The notes beneath the pieces were generated by a model. It had not been told where the DNA came from, ran no database searches, and saw only the letters and a list, made by a program, of their open reading frames with translations. Below are positions 1 to 7,992 of a stretch of 16,925 nucleotides of DNA, piece after piece. The translations under genes were made by a program, and so were the position numbers. Source of the stretch: Acidobacteriaceae bacterium (GTDB lineage Bacteria > Acidobacteriota > Terriglobia > Terriglobales > Acidobacteriaceae). How positions within the stretch are numbered: position 1 is the first letter of the stretch; the number at the start of each line of letters is the position of its first letter. The stretch covers positions 1 through 16,925 of the forward strand of contig PMCH01000070.1 in NCBI GenBank assembly GCA_003154055.1. The letters are read 5' to 3'.

Positions 1-28
1 TAACACACGTGAGAATACGCTGATGGAA

Positions 29-61
29 ACTGGGTACTGGGTACTGGCAACTGGGTACTGG
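29..61. repeat. Heptanucleotide tandem repeat array A
   Basis: Four full copies and a partial fifth of a 7-nt unit, ACTGGGT with one ACTGGCA variant, run without a break and end one base before the stop codon (63-65) of the minus-strand VWFA-related gene. The period and the CTG core are shared with six other arrays in this window. Confidence 0.85.
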
Positions 62-62
62 T

Positions 63-1364
63 TCATTTCTTGGTCGGCAGCGGATAATACCCATCCTTGG
101 CGTACACCTTGACGTCCGGCCGCCGCACCCGCACTTCGATCTGACGGTACCCCCCGATGCCCTGCTTCGGGGCATAGCCTAGCGTGTACTGGTTGCGGGC
201 GTCCCCAATGGCGCGGGCGTAGGCGCTCTCAATGCCGGCGCGCGCCAGTTCGCTGTAAACCGTGCCCCCGCCCGTGGCGGAAACATACTTCGGCAGGATA
301 TTGCCATATCCCACGCCCAGTTTGGGGAGGTGGACTTTCTGCAAGGTCCCGTAGCCCGGAATTGCGGCGCTCTCCACCCCCACCGCATACACGATGATGT
401 TTTGCGTGAGCAGGACTTTCAGCGTGTCGGCATAACTGGCCGTGCTGCCACGCTCCCGCCCGTCGCTGATCACGAAGATGATCTTCCGCCGCGTCCGGTC
501 CTGTTTCGACAGATCGCGGGCCGCCATCAGGATGGCATCGTTGGTTACTCGCGCTTCTTTCGGCGGCGTAATCACCGGCTGGACCGGCTGGTCGATTGGC
601 CTCCCGTTGATGATCGGTCCCTGCGGACCCAGGGGGCCTCCCGTGACGGCCGGCCCGTTGTTGGCGCCGCTGTAGGTCTTAATCTGGTTCAGCACCGCCG
701 TCAGCTTCTGTCCGACCTTGCCAAAGTCCGTGACCCGGCTCACCGTGCTGCTGTAGGTGTAGATCGCAACTTCGTCAAACTGGCTGAAAGCACCCTGCAA
801 TGCGGGCAGGGTCTCCTGTACCTTCTTCACCCCGACGTCGGGCATGCCCAAGTCAAAAATCACGGCCGCTGACAGCGGGAAGGGGTCGCTGGTGAAGAAC
901 TTCAACACCTGTTTCTGACCGCCTTCCAGCACCGTAAAATCCTTGGGCAACAGGCCGTTTACCAGGCGCCCGTCGTTATCCTTGACCATGACCGGAACAA
1001 TCACGTAGTTGACGTTCACCCCGATCTTGTACAAATCATCCGGCGCATTTCCGGTATCCGGCGGAAGGCTGCCCTCGGGAATGGTTTTGATCTCCGGCAT
1101 GGGTGGCGGAGGCGTTTTCTGGTCGGCCTCGTCGGGAGCGCTGCGCGGAGGCTGGTTGGTCGTGGGATTATTCGGCTCGGGGAATTTCAGCGACGGGTCG
1201 TTGCCGGTGTCCGGAGTCGGCCGGGGGCTCGCCGGTTCCGGCGGCGGCACCGGACGGGTGGCCGATGGTGCGTCTGGAATCTCTTGATTCTGTTGGGCCA
1301 GGACCCCCACTGCTGCCAAAACAAGCAGCCCCGCAAGCACCAACCCGCTGGTTTTCCTGACCAT
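63..1364 (-). CDS. Secreted VWFA-related protein (acidobacterial type) with degenerate MIDAS
   Basis: This is a predicted exported protein of about 433 residues. The start at 1364 is chosen over an upstream in-frame TTG (1391) because GAGG lies 7 nt before the ATG and the protein then opens with a clean signal peptide (basic MVRKTSG, hydrophobic core, AQQ cleavage region). A Pro-rich low-complexity linker fills about residues 30-100. A VWFA-like domain follows and ends in the family's hallmark tail (YTLGYAP ... GYYPLP). The second half of the metal site (ISDGRE) is present, but the DxSxS motif expected after the first beta strand reads DLGMP, so metal-dependent ligand binding is doubtful. It is divergent from a second VWFA-related gene across about 160 bases. 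Family membership is recognised from the tail and domain layout; the biological role of these proteins is unknown. Confidence 0.85.
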   Translation of the reverse strand: MVRKTSGLVLAGLLVLAAVGVLAQQNQEIPDAPSATRPVPPPEPASPRPTPDTGNDPSLKFPEPNNPTTNQPPRSAPDEADQKTPPPPMPEIKTIPEGSLPPDTGNAPDDLYKIGVNVNYVIVPVMVKDNDGRLVNGLLPKDFTVLEGGQKQVLKFFTSDPFPLSAAVIFDLGMPDVGVKKVQETLPALQGAFSQFDEVAIYTYSSTVSRVTDFGKVGQKLTAVLNQIKTYSGANNGPAVTGGPLGPQGPIINGRPIDQPVQPVITPPKEARVTNDAILMAARDLSKQDRTRRKIIFVISDGRERGSTASYADTLKVLLTQNIIVYAVGVESAAIPGYGTLQKVHLPKLGVGYGNILPKYVSATGGGTVYSELARAGIESAYARAIGDARNQYTLGYAPKQGIGGYRQIEVRVRRPDVKVYAKDGYYPLPTKK

Positions 1365-1525
1365 CCTGAATCCTCTGTCCTTCCCGGCCAAAGTGCAACT
1401 GCTCTTTGCCCGTGAACTTCCTGAAATTACAGGCCGCCCCTACCGATTGAGATGCCCGCGCCTGCCCCTTTGGTGCATCTAACCCCTACAGGATAGACTA
1501 GCAAAGTTTCCGGATAAAACTGCCC

Positions 1526-2605
1526 ATGCCAAGAGTACATTGCAGACCGCGTCTGGTCGCCGTCCTTCTCGCCGCCCTTTTCCTCGCGATTGCGCTGCCT
1601 CTGGCCGCTCAGCAACGTGCCGACGCGCCACCCCCGCAATCCCAGGCCTCCAAGGACCAGCCTCAAGACGAAGGGCCGGACCAGTCCACCGAGACCCTCA
1701 AGGTCAACGTCGAGGTCGTGCAGCTCTTCTTCAATGTGAAGGATAAGCATGGCGCTCTGATTCCGAACCTGACCAAGACCGACCTGGACATCTTCGAGGA
1801 CGGCAAGCCGCAGACCATCAAGTACTTCAAGGCTGAATCCGATCTGCCCCTGACGCTCGGCATGCTGATTGATACCAGCGGCAGCCAGCAGCGCGTGCTC
1901 GAGATGGAGAAAGAAGTCGGCGGCTCCTTTCTGGAGAGCACGTTGCGCCCCAAGGACGAAGCTTTCGTCATCAGCTTCGACGTGGATATTAATCTTCTGC
2001 AGGATTTCACCACTTCCACTCGCAACCTGAAGCGCGCGCTCAACGAGGCCAAGATCAACACCGGCGGCGGCAGTTGCGGGGGAATCCCCGGCCTGGGTGG
2101 CGGTCCGATCCCATGCACTTCCTCGGGCCCGCGCGGTACGGCGCTCTATGATGCCGTCTATCTTGCCTCGCACGATGAGTTCAGCCACGAGGTTGGGCGC
2201 AAAGCCATGATCCTGCTGACCGACGGAGAAGATGTCGGCAGCCGGGTAAAGATCAAAGAGGCCATCGAGGCGGCCCAGAAATCCGACGCCATCTGCTACG
2301 TGCTGCTCATCGCAGACCGTGGCTTCTACGGCATGGGCGGCTACGGCGGAGACTCGGCCATGAAGAAGCTCGCGCAGGAGACCGGTGGCCGCGTCATCGA
2401 GGTTGGGAACAAGATCGACAAGCTGAAGCAGGCCTTCGAGCAGATCTCGCAGGAACTCCGCAGCCAGTACAACATCGGCTACACCCCCACCAACTCCACG
2501 CGCGACGGGTCCTTCCGCAAGGTCGAAATTAAGGGAAAGCAGCCGGATTACAAAATCCAGGCTCGCAGCGGCTACTACGCAATGCCGCGCAAAGACGACC
2601 GGTAG
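1526..2605 (+). CDS. Secreted VWFA-related protein (acidobacterial type), MIDAS intact
   Basis: This is a predicted exported protein of 359 residues. A signal peptide covers about residues 1-28 (basic start, long Leu/Ala core, LAAQQ). Next come a short Pro/Gln-rich linker and a beta-rich segment typical of the family (VNVEVVQLFFNVKDKHG, FEDGKPQ). The VWFA domain carries a complete metal site: DTSGS at residues 116-120 and TDGED near 232-235. A Gly-rich insert with two Cys (near residues 180-200) precedes GTALYDA. The C-terminal tail has YNIGYTP and GYYAMPRK as in the two sister proteins here. No good Shine-Dalgarno is visible before ATG 1526. Such domains usually bind protein ligands through a divalent metal; the partner cannot be read from sequence. 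Confidence 0.88.
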   Translation: MPRVHCRPRLVAVLLAALFLAIALPLAAQQRADAPPPQSQASKDQPQDEGPDQSTETLKVNVEVVQLFFNVKDKHGALIPNLTKTDLDIFEDGKPQTIKYFKAESDLPLTLGMLIDTSGSQQRVLEMEKEVGGSFLESTLRPKDEAFVISFDVDINLLQDFTTSTRNLKRALNEAKINTGGGSCGGIPGLGGGPIPCTSSGPRGTALYDAVYLASHDEFSHEVGRKAMILLTDGEDVGSRVKIKEAIEAAQKSDAICYVLLIADRGFYGMGGYGGDSAMKKLAQETGGRVIEVGNKIDKLKQAFEQISQELRSQYNIGYTPTNSTRDGSFRKVEIKGKQPDYKIQARSGYYAMPRKDDR

Positions 2606-2670
2606 TCCAGGATGCTCCCGGCGTTCGCTCTGAGCCCGGCACGCCCTCGCCGCCAGGGGTCTTGCGACTA

Positions 2671-2697
2671 TTGACACCGCTGCGCTTTCCCTTGACA
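2671..2697 (+). promoter_or_regulatory. Two TTGACAC copies 21 bp apart upstream of the metalloprotease gene
   Basis: TTGACAC occurs at 2671 and again at 2692, two helical turns apart, about 80-100 bases before the protease start. Each resembles a -35 box, but no good -10 box lies 16-18 bp downstream. The pair could be a direct-repeat regulator site or overlapping weak promoters. This is inference only. Confidence 0.25.
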
Positions 2698-2774
2698 CTA
2701 TCTCCACCGGACGTCCCCACGTCTGATTGGGCCCTGTATTTCTCCCCCCGATCGATCTTCCAGGAGTCTTGCCG

Positions 2775-5700
2775 ATGACCCGCGCCTGCGCCGTGCTGTG
2801 CTCCGTTCTGACCCTTTCCCTTTTTTCATTCGGCGACCAGGCCCAGACTCCCGACGTCCGCACCGGCCTCTATCGCGGCCGCCCCGTGACCTATCTGGTT
2901 ACCAACGGCAGGAACATCTTCGAGGGCGATATCGTGCTCGAACAAGTGGATCCGTCGCCGAACGGGAACGGAAATTATTCCCTGGTCCTTGCCTACACAA
3001 ACTTTCTCTGGCCGAAGGTCGGAAACGTCTATCAGGTGCCGTACACGATCAATCCGTCCTCGGGCGACTTGACCAATCTCAACGCCGCCCTTGGCCAGTT
3101 CAACGCCACCTTTCCCGGCATAATCCAGTTTGTCCCGCGCTCCAGCGAAACTGACTATGTGGATTTCAATTTCGATGCCGGCAACTTTAGTGGTGTCTGC
3201 GACGCCTTTGTCGGCCGGGTCGGCGGCGTGCAGACGGTCGGCGGGTCGGGAGCCTGCACGGTCGGCACCATCCTGCACGAGATGGGGCACACGATTGGCT
3301 TGTGGCACGAGCAGTCGCGAGCGGACCGTGATACCTATGTCACCGTGAACTACAACAACGTCATCAAGGGATCGCGCTCGAACTTCGACCAGTTGCTCGA
3401 CAATGACCAGGCAGTCACGCTCTACGACTACGCATCCATCATGCACTATCCGGCCTTTTCGTTTTCGCGCAACGGCGGACCGGCCATCGAAACTATCCCT
3501 GCGGGAATTCCGCTCTCGAACCCGTCTGGCTATTCGGCCCCGGATATCGACGGTATCAGCCGCCTCTACGGCTCAATACCCACGCAGGTCACCGTTACCA
3601 GCAATCCTCCAGGACTGCAGTTGATGGTGGACGGGAGCACCATCACCACGCCTCAGACCTTCCCGTGGGCCTTGAACTCCAGCCACACCCTGGCGGTGCC
3701 TTCGGGCCCACAGACCCTCGGCGGGGTCAACTACATTTACGGCCGCTGGGGCGACTCGACCGCTGCCAGCCACTCCGTCACCGTGACCCCAGGCAGCGGC
3801 ATGTTGACCCAGCCCCCGAGTGCGCCCGCGGTAACGGTCTACTCGGCAAATTTCATTCAACTGGTTCCGTATACAAACACCATTTTTCCGGGCGGCGCTG
3901 GAACTATGACGCCTTCGCCCGCACCTCAGAGTTATCCGCCTCTCAGCGGACAGTACTACATCATCCGCCAGCCGGTGACGCTCACGGCTACCCCCAGCGG
4001 CGGCCAGAATTTCTATGCCTACATCAATTCTCCTTTCTGGCTGCCGGGCCCGCTGAGCGCAAATCCGAAAACGTTCAACGTGATGGATGACGGGACCGCA
4101 ATTAATCTCACCACATACTTCACCAGTTCGCCGGTCTACACGGTCACGACCAATCCCGTGGTTTCGGGGGTATACATCCGGGCCGATGGCAACTTCTGGC
4201 TCGCGCCGAAGAACTTCGCGCTACCCTATGATTCCGCCTGGACCTCCAGCAGCCAGCACAGCGTTGGCTTCGATTCACCGCAATACCCCTATAGCAGCAA
4301 CACGCGCTACGAGTTCTTGAGCTGGAACGACGGTGGCGCCCAGACTCACAACGTCAACCTGCCCGCAAGCAGCGCCGCGTACACGGCCAACGTCACTCCC
4401 CAGTTCCTGGTGGCGGACTACGCGCTCGAGTCTTGCGCGGGCGCGATTGGCGTGTCGCCCGGTTCGCCGACCGGAGACGGTTTCTATCCCAGCGGCAGCC
4501 TGGTCAGCTTCTCGCAGACGACCAACCCCGGCTGGACCTTCACCGGCTGGCTCTATGACCTCACCGGCAGCAGCAGTCCGCAGAATCTGACGGTGAACGA
4601 TGAAGTGCTGGTGGCCGCCGACTACAGCACCACGGCGACGCGTCTGCAATTGACCAGCCTCAGCCCGGCCACCGCGGTCGCGGGCGGACCGGCATTCGCG
4701 CTCACCATCAACGGCCAGGGGTTTACATCGTCCACCGCCGCCTACATCAACGGCCTGTTCCGCGCGCCCACGTTCGTCAGTTCCACCAAGTTGATCGTGG
4801 CCATGACCGCCCAGGACATCGCGCTCCCCGGAGCCTTCCAGGTAGCCGTCGGAAACTTTCCCTCCGGCGCCAGTTGCGCGGCCTATATTCCCACTACGTT
4901 TTTCGTCCTGATTGCTTCCGGGACGTCCGCCAGTGTTTCGCCGGGCAGCCTGAACTTTGGCAAGCTGGCGGCGGGCTCGATCAGTTCCAGCCAGACCGTC
5001 ACTCTGACCAACACCGGTTCCAACCCGCTGAACATAGGCTCCATCGCGGCCAGCGGTGGATTCACCCAGACCAATGGCTGTCCCGGTTCTCTAAGTGCAG
5101 GCTCGCACTGCACCATCAGCGTGAGTTTCGCACCCGCCGTTCCGGGAGCGGCGACCGGCGCGCTGACGCTTATCGATAACGCCAACAGCACTCCGCAACT
5201 CGTGACCCTGAGCGGTACCGGGTTGGCCCCGCTCACCTTCAAGCCCGCCAGTCTCAATCTGGGCAGCGTGGCCGTTGGGAGCTCTTCGACGAAGACTGTC
5301 ACCGTCACCAACAATGAGGCCACGACCTTGAACCTGGACTTGCTCGCGGGCGGGAACTACTCCGTCAGCGGCGGAACCTGTGGCGCCACGCTTGCCAGCA
5401 AGGCCAGTTGCACCGTCACTATGAAGTTCCAGCCGACGGCCAGCGGCGCGATCAACGGCGCTCTCATCCTCTCCGACAATTCTCCGTTCACTCCACAAGC
5501 GGTCGCACTGGCAGGAACCGGCACCGGAGGTCCAGCCGTCCCGCTGAGTTTCAGTCCGGCCACCGTGAGCTTCGCAGCCACCGGAGTGGGAGTCACGAGT
5601 GCGCCAAAAACAGTGACCGTGACCAACACCAGTGCCGGCGCTGTCACCATCAACTCGCTCACCGCCGGCGGGAACTTCGCTGCCGCTGGCAGCGGGGGGA

Positions 5701-6170
5701 CCCCCTGTGGCGGAGTCCTGGGTGCCGGCGCCAAGTGCACCTTTGCCGTGACCTTCACGCCTTCCATTCCGGCAACGGCCAAGGGTGGCGTCGCCATTGG
5801 GACGTCGGGCGCGGGCAGTCCGCAGACCCTGAACCTGAGCGGCAGTGGCAAGCAGCCGGTTGCTCTCGCGCCCACCAGCCTCAGCTTCCCGGCGCAATCA
5901 GTCGGCACGACCAGCGGTCCGAAGACCGTGACCCTCACCAACTTGTCAGGAGCGGCCATCACCATCGGAAGCGTCGTGGCGAGCGGCGATTTCGGCGCGG
6001 CGCCGTCGGGCGCCAAGTCGTGCGGAAGTACAGTCGCATCGGGAGCGAAGTGCACTTTCAGCGTGACCTTCACACCGAATGCCAGCGGCTCGATCTCCGG
6101 TGCAGTCACGGTGACGCACAGCGCGCCGCTCGGTCCGGCGGTGATCAAGTTGACGGGAACGGGACAGTAG
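2775..6170 (+). CDS. Secreted astacin-like (M12A) zinc metalloprotease with IPT-like and four ASH/choice-of-anchor D-type domains
   Basis: The protein is about 1131 residues. The start at 2775 is preferred because AGGAG lies 8 nt upstream and a signal peptide follows (MTRACAVLCSVLTLSLF...). The protease domain spans roughly residues 70-265. It has the full astacin zinc signature HExxHxxGxxHE at residues 168-179, continuing QSRADRD, and the Met-turn SIMHY around Met223. Next come beta-rich repeats with RWGD, SWNDGG and TGWLYD motifs (about 270-620), then an IPT/TIG-like domain (about 625-710, LTSLSPATAVAGG). Four tandem immunoglobulin-like domains of the ASPM/SPD-2/Hydin or choice-of-anchor D type follow, each with the pattern LNFG..xxG..S...TVTLTN, a Cys pair, FxP and a LSGTG end. 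The likely role is secreted or surface proteolysis, with the repeats acting as spacer or binding modules. No membrane anchor or sorting signal is seen. The substrate is unknown. Confidence 0.9.
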   Translation: MTRACAVLCSVLTLSLFSFGDQAQTPDVRTGLYRGRPVTYLVTNGRNIFEGDIVLEQVDPSPNGNGNYSLVLAYTNFLWPKVGNVYQVPYTINPSSGDLTNLNAALGQFNATFPGIIQFVPRSSETDYVDFNFDAGNFSGVCDAFVGRVGGVQTVGGSGACTVGTILHEMGHTIGLWHEQSRADRDTYVTVNYNNVIKGSRSNFDQLLDNDQAVTLYDYASIMHYPAFSFSRNGGPAIETIPAGIPLSNPSGYSAPDIDGISRLYGSIPTQVTVTSNPPGLQLMVDGSTITTPQTFPWALNSSHTLAVPSGPQTLGGVNYIYGRWGDSTAASHSVTVTPGSGMLTQPPSAPAVTVYSANFIQLVPYTNTIFPGGAGTMTPSPAPQSYPPLSGQYYIIRQPVTLTATPSGGQNFYAYINSPFWLPGPLSANPKTFNVMDDGTAINLTTYFTSSPVYTVTTNPVVSGVYIRADGNFWLAPKNFALPYDSAWTSSSQHSVGFDSPQYPYSSNTRYEFLSWNDGGAQTHNVNLPASSAAYTANVTPQFLVADYALESCAGAIGVSPGSPTGDGFYPSGSLVSFSQTTNPGWTFTGWLYDLTGSSSPQNLTVNDEVLVAADYSTTATRLQLTSLSPATAVAGGPAFALTINGQGFTSSTAAYINGLFRAPTFVSSTKLIVAMTAQDIALPGAFQVAVGNFPSGASCAAYIPTTFFVLIASGTSASVSPGSLNFGKLAAGSISSSQTVTLTNTGSNPLNIGSIAASGGFTQTNGCPGSLSAGSHCTISVSFAPAVPGAATGALTLIDNANSTPQLVTLSGTGLAPLTFKPASLNLGSVAVGSSSTKTVTVTNNEATTLNLDLLAGGNYSVSGGTCGATLASKASCTVTMKFQPTASGAINGALILSDNSPFTPQAVALAGTGTGGPAVPLSFSPATVSFAATGVGVTSAPKTVTVTNTSAGAVTINSLTAGGNFAAAGSGGTPCGGVLGAGAKCTFAVTFTPSIPATAKGGVAIGTSGAGSPQTLNLSGSGKQPVALAPTSLSFPAQSVGTTSGPKTVTLTNLSGAAITIGSVVASGDFGAAPSGAKSCGSTVASGAKCTFSVTFTPNASGSISGAVTVTHSAPLGPAVIKLTGTGQ

Positions 6171-6179
6171 AACGTGAGG

Positions 6180-6199
6180 GGCGGACACTCTTGTCCGCC
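6180..6199. repeat. Perfect 8-4-8 hairpin between convergent genes
   Basis: GGCGGACA, a CTCT loop and TGTCCGCC form a perfect inverted repeat 9 bases after the protease stop and ahead of the convergent DUF3052 gene. It could end transcription from either side, but no T-run follows on either strand, so it may simply be an intergenic palindrome. Confidence 0.6.
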
Positions 6200-6261
6200 A
6201 AAACTGGAGGAGGAGAAAACGAGCCACGCGTTGACCACAGCTCTGCCACCGGGCGAGCCGC

Positions 6262-6675
6262 TCAGCCTTTCGGCCGGTGCTTGACCGGGATTACGAACTT
6301 CAGTCCCGACCAAACGTCCGTCACGGCACACACCTTCACATCCACCAGGCCCGCTTTCAATCCGATCTCGCGAATGAGATTTTCGCCGAGGTCTGTCGGC
6401 ACGCCGGAAGCCTTCTTCGGCCAGGACACCCACAGCATGCCGGCCGGAGCCAGCGCCTTGGCGGCCTGCTTCAACTGCGCCTCAAATTCACTGCGAACCT
6501 TCGAAAACAGGAATATGAAATCCAGTGGCCCAGCAGTCTCCTTCGAAATGCTGCACTTGGCAAGCGCGTCGCGAAGTTCAGTCTTCACTTCTGGGGGAGT
6601 GTTAACCAGGCGAACGCGGAAATCTTCCTTGAAGCCCAGCTTCTTCGCCAGCGGCGTTCCAGAGTACCCGGGCAT
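6262..6675 (-). CDS. DUF3052-family protein
   Basis: This is a small soluble protein of about 137 residues from the ATG at 6675; the frame is open to an ATG at 6708. The internal start is preferred because the family characteristically opens (M)xGYSGTPLxKKLG and a GCGGGA motif lies upstream. The sequence shows a short alpha/beta fold: an N-terminal KKLGFKEDFRVRLVN segment, a central DFIFLFSKVRSEFEAQL helix, then the GMLWVSWPKK strand and a C-terminal VDVKVCAVTDVWSGLKFVIP stretch. All are recognised DUF3052 features. No catalytic motif is known for the family, so no function is assigned. It is convergent with the metalloprotease gene and lies just downstream of the third VWFA-related gene on the same strand. 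Confidence 0.8.
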   Translation of the reverse strand: MPGYSGTPLAKKLGFKEDFRVRLVNTPPEVKTELRDALAKCSISKETAGPLDFIFLFSKVRSEFEAQLKQAAKALAPAGMLWVSWPKKASGVPTDLGENLIREIGLKAGLVDVKVCAVTDVWSGLKFVIPVKHRPKG

Positions 6676-6715
6676 AGGGAATCCCGCCGCACGAGCGGCA
6701 GCATGCATCGAAACG

Positions 6716-6736
6716 CTGACTACTGGCTACCAGCTA
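6716..6736. repeat. Heptanucleotide tandem repeat array B
   Basis: Three consecutive 7-nt units (CTGACTA, CTGGCTA, CCAGCTA) cover the junction between the third VWFA-related gene and the DUF3052 gene. The last three bases are the VWFA gene's stop codon. The array is short and degenerate, so it is convincing mainly because of the six similar arrays in the window. Confidence 0.55.
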
Positions 6737-7819
6737 TGGTTTCGGAGCGTAGTATCCCTTGCGGGTACGGACCCGAAAGCTCTTCTCGTGCAGCGCCGTG
6801 ATCTCGATGGTGCGGTAGCGCCCGTCGGCGCTGAAGTCCGCCGGCTTGTAGGACATCGCGTACTGGCTGCGCAGTTCGTCCTGGATCGAGGCAAACGCGT
6901 CCGCCACGTCGCGGATCTGGAACGGAAAGAAAGCGCGGCCGCCGGTGGCATCCGCGATGCGCTCCAGGACTTTGTCGCCCTTGCCTTTCATGCCACTGAC
7001 ATTCGTGCTGATGGTGTAGACGATCACCTCGGCCCGTTGCGACATTTCGATCGCTTCTTCCCGTGTCACGTGGCTCGAGTTGTCATCGCCATCGCTCAGC
7101 AGGATGATGGCCCGTCGTAAGGGCCCATTCTGTTCATGCTTCAGCAGCTTGTCGCGGCAGGCATAGTAGAGGGCATCGAACATGGCCGTGCCGCCGCCTG
7201 GACGCAGCGCCCGCACTCCCTTCGATAGCAGTTCCGTATTGTCGGTGAAGTCCTGGGTCACATCGGGTGTCACGTCGAAGCCCACCACGAAAGCCTGGTC
7301 GTAGCGCGGCCGGATGACCGCATTCAGAAACTCGACGGCCGCCTCCTGTTCAAACTTGAAGCGGTCGCGAATCGAGTTGCTGGCATCCACCAGCAGGCCC
7401 ACCTGCAGGGGAAGATCTGTCTCACTTCGGAAGCTGCGAATCTGGACAGCCGGCTTTCTGTCATCCACGACCACGAAGTCGTTCTTCTTCATGTCCTTGA
7501 TGTAGCGCCCGTGCTTGTCGGTGACGGTAAAAATCACCCGAACTTCGTTCACCGGCACCTTGATGGTGGTAACGGGCTCGCCCTCGTCAGCCTTGTCCGG
7601 ATCTTGCGGCGGGTTCTCCAGCGTCGGAGCTGGCCCCGGATTGGCCGTACCCGCAGTGGGCGGCGCCGGAGCCGCCGGCTTGCTCTCAGCCGGCGCCTGG
7701 TCCTTTGCCGGAGGACTCTGCTGTGCCGGTTGGCTGGAGGCAGGCTGCGCCGTCTGCCCCATCGCCGAAGCGACGAGCATGATACATGCGATCAGAAGCA
7801 GAAGAACTCGAAATTTCAT
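6734..7819 (-). CDS. Secreted VWFA-related protein (acidobacterial type), MIDAS intact
   Basis: This is a predicted exported protein of 361 residues from ATG 7819. The frame stays open upstream to 8011, but that part is Arg-rich and unlike a coding start. ATG 7834, five codons earlier, is the main alternative. The signal peptide is MKFRVLLLLIACIMLVASAMG, followed by a Pro/Ala/Gln-rich linker to about residue 80. The beta-rich pre-domain contains VRVIFTVTDKHGRYIKDM. The VWFA domain has DASNS near residue 144, FDALYYACRDK and LLSDGDDNS, so all metal-site motifs are intact. The tail (YAMSYKPADF ... KGYYAPKP) matches the family. It follows rluD on the same strand after 173 bases and may have its own promoter. 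Confidence 0.88.
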   Translation of the reverse strand: MKFRVLLLLIACIMLVASAMGQTAQPASSQPAQQSPPAKDQAPAESKPAAPAPPTAGTANPGPAPTLENPPQDPDKADEGEPVTTIKVPVNEVRVIFTVTDKHGRYIKDMKKNDFVVVDDRKPAVQIRSFRSETDLPLQVGLLVDASNSIRDRFKFEQEAAVEFLNAVIRPRYDQAFVVGFDVTPDVTQDFTDNTELLSKGVRALRPGGGTAMFDALYYACRDKLLKHEQNGPLRRAIILLSDGDDNSSHVTREEAIEMSQRAEVIVYTISTNVSGMKGKGDKVLERIADATGGRAFFPFQIRDVADAFASIQDELRSQYAMSYKPADFSADGRYRTIEITALHEKSFRVRTRKGYYAPKP

Positions 7820-7832
7820 GGGGACGGCAACC

Positions 7833-7838
7833 ATTATA
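7833..7838 (-). promoter_or_regulatory. Possible -10 box (TATAAT) for the third VWFA-related gene
   Basis: A perfect TATAAT lies on the minus strand 14-19 bases before ATG 7819. Transcription from it would give a nearly leaderless mRNA, and ATG 7834 would then lie inside the box. The matching -35 region is poor (TTCCGG at 17 bp), so this is tentative. Confidence 0.3.
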
Positions 7839-7992
7839 TCCGCAGCCCACTCCCGCCGGAATGCCGATAGTAATGCAGGCTTTACGTTATCAGCACTGCC
7901 CATACTCCGGTCCCGGCGCCGGAACCTAGAGGCTGAGATCGGCGCCCCGGATTTTTCAGGTTGTGCAGCGGTGCGGACGGCCGCAATAGGAA

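Noticed and set aside
1427..2863. 478-residue open frame antisense to the second VWFA-related gene
   Set aside because: The plus-strand gene has a signal peptide, an intact metal site and the family tail; the antisense translation has no recognisable motif.
6180..6199. Bidirectional rho-independent terminator
   Set aside because: The stem is perfect, but neither strand has a following T-run, so it is reported only as a hairpin repeat.
5357..7120. Long open frames on both strands overlapping the 3' half of the protease gene (358 and 570 residues)
   Set aside because: They lie opposite or out of frame to a well-supported coding sequence, have repetitive translated composition with no domain, and arise from high GC at codon position 3.
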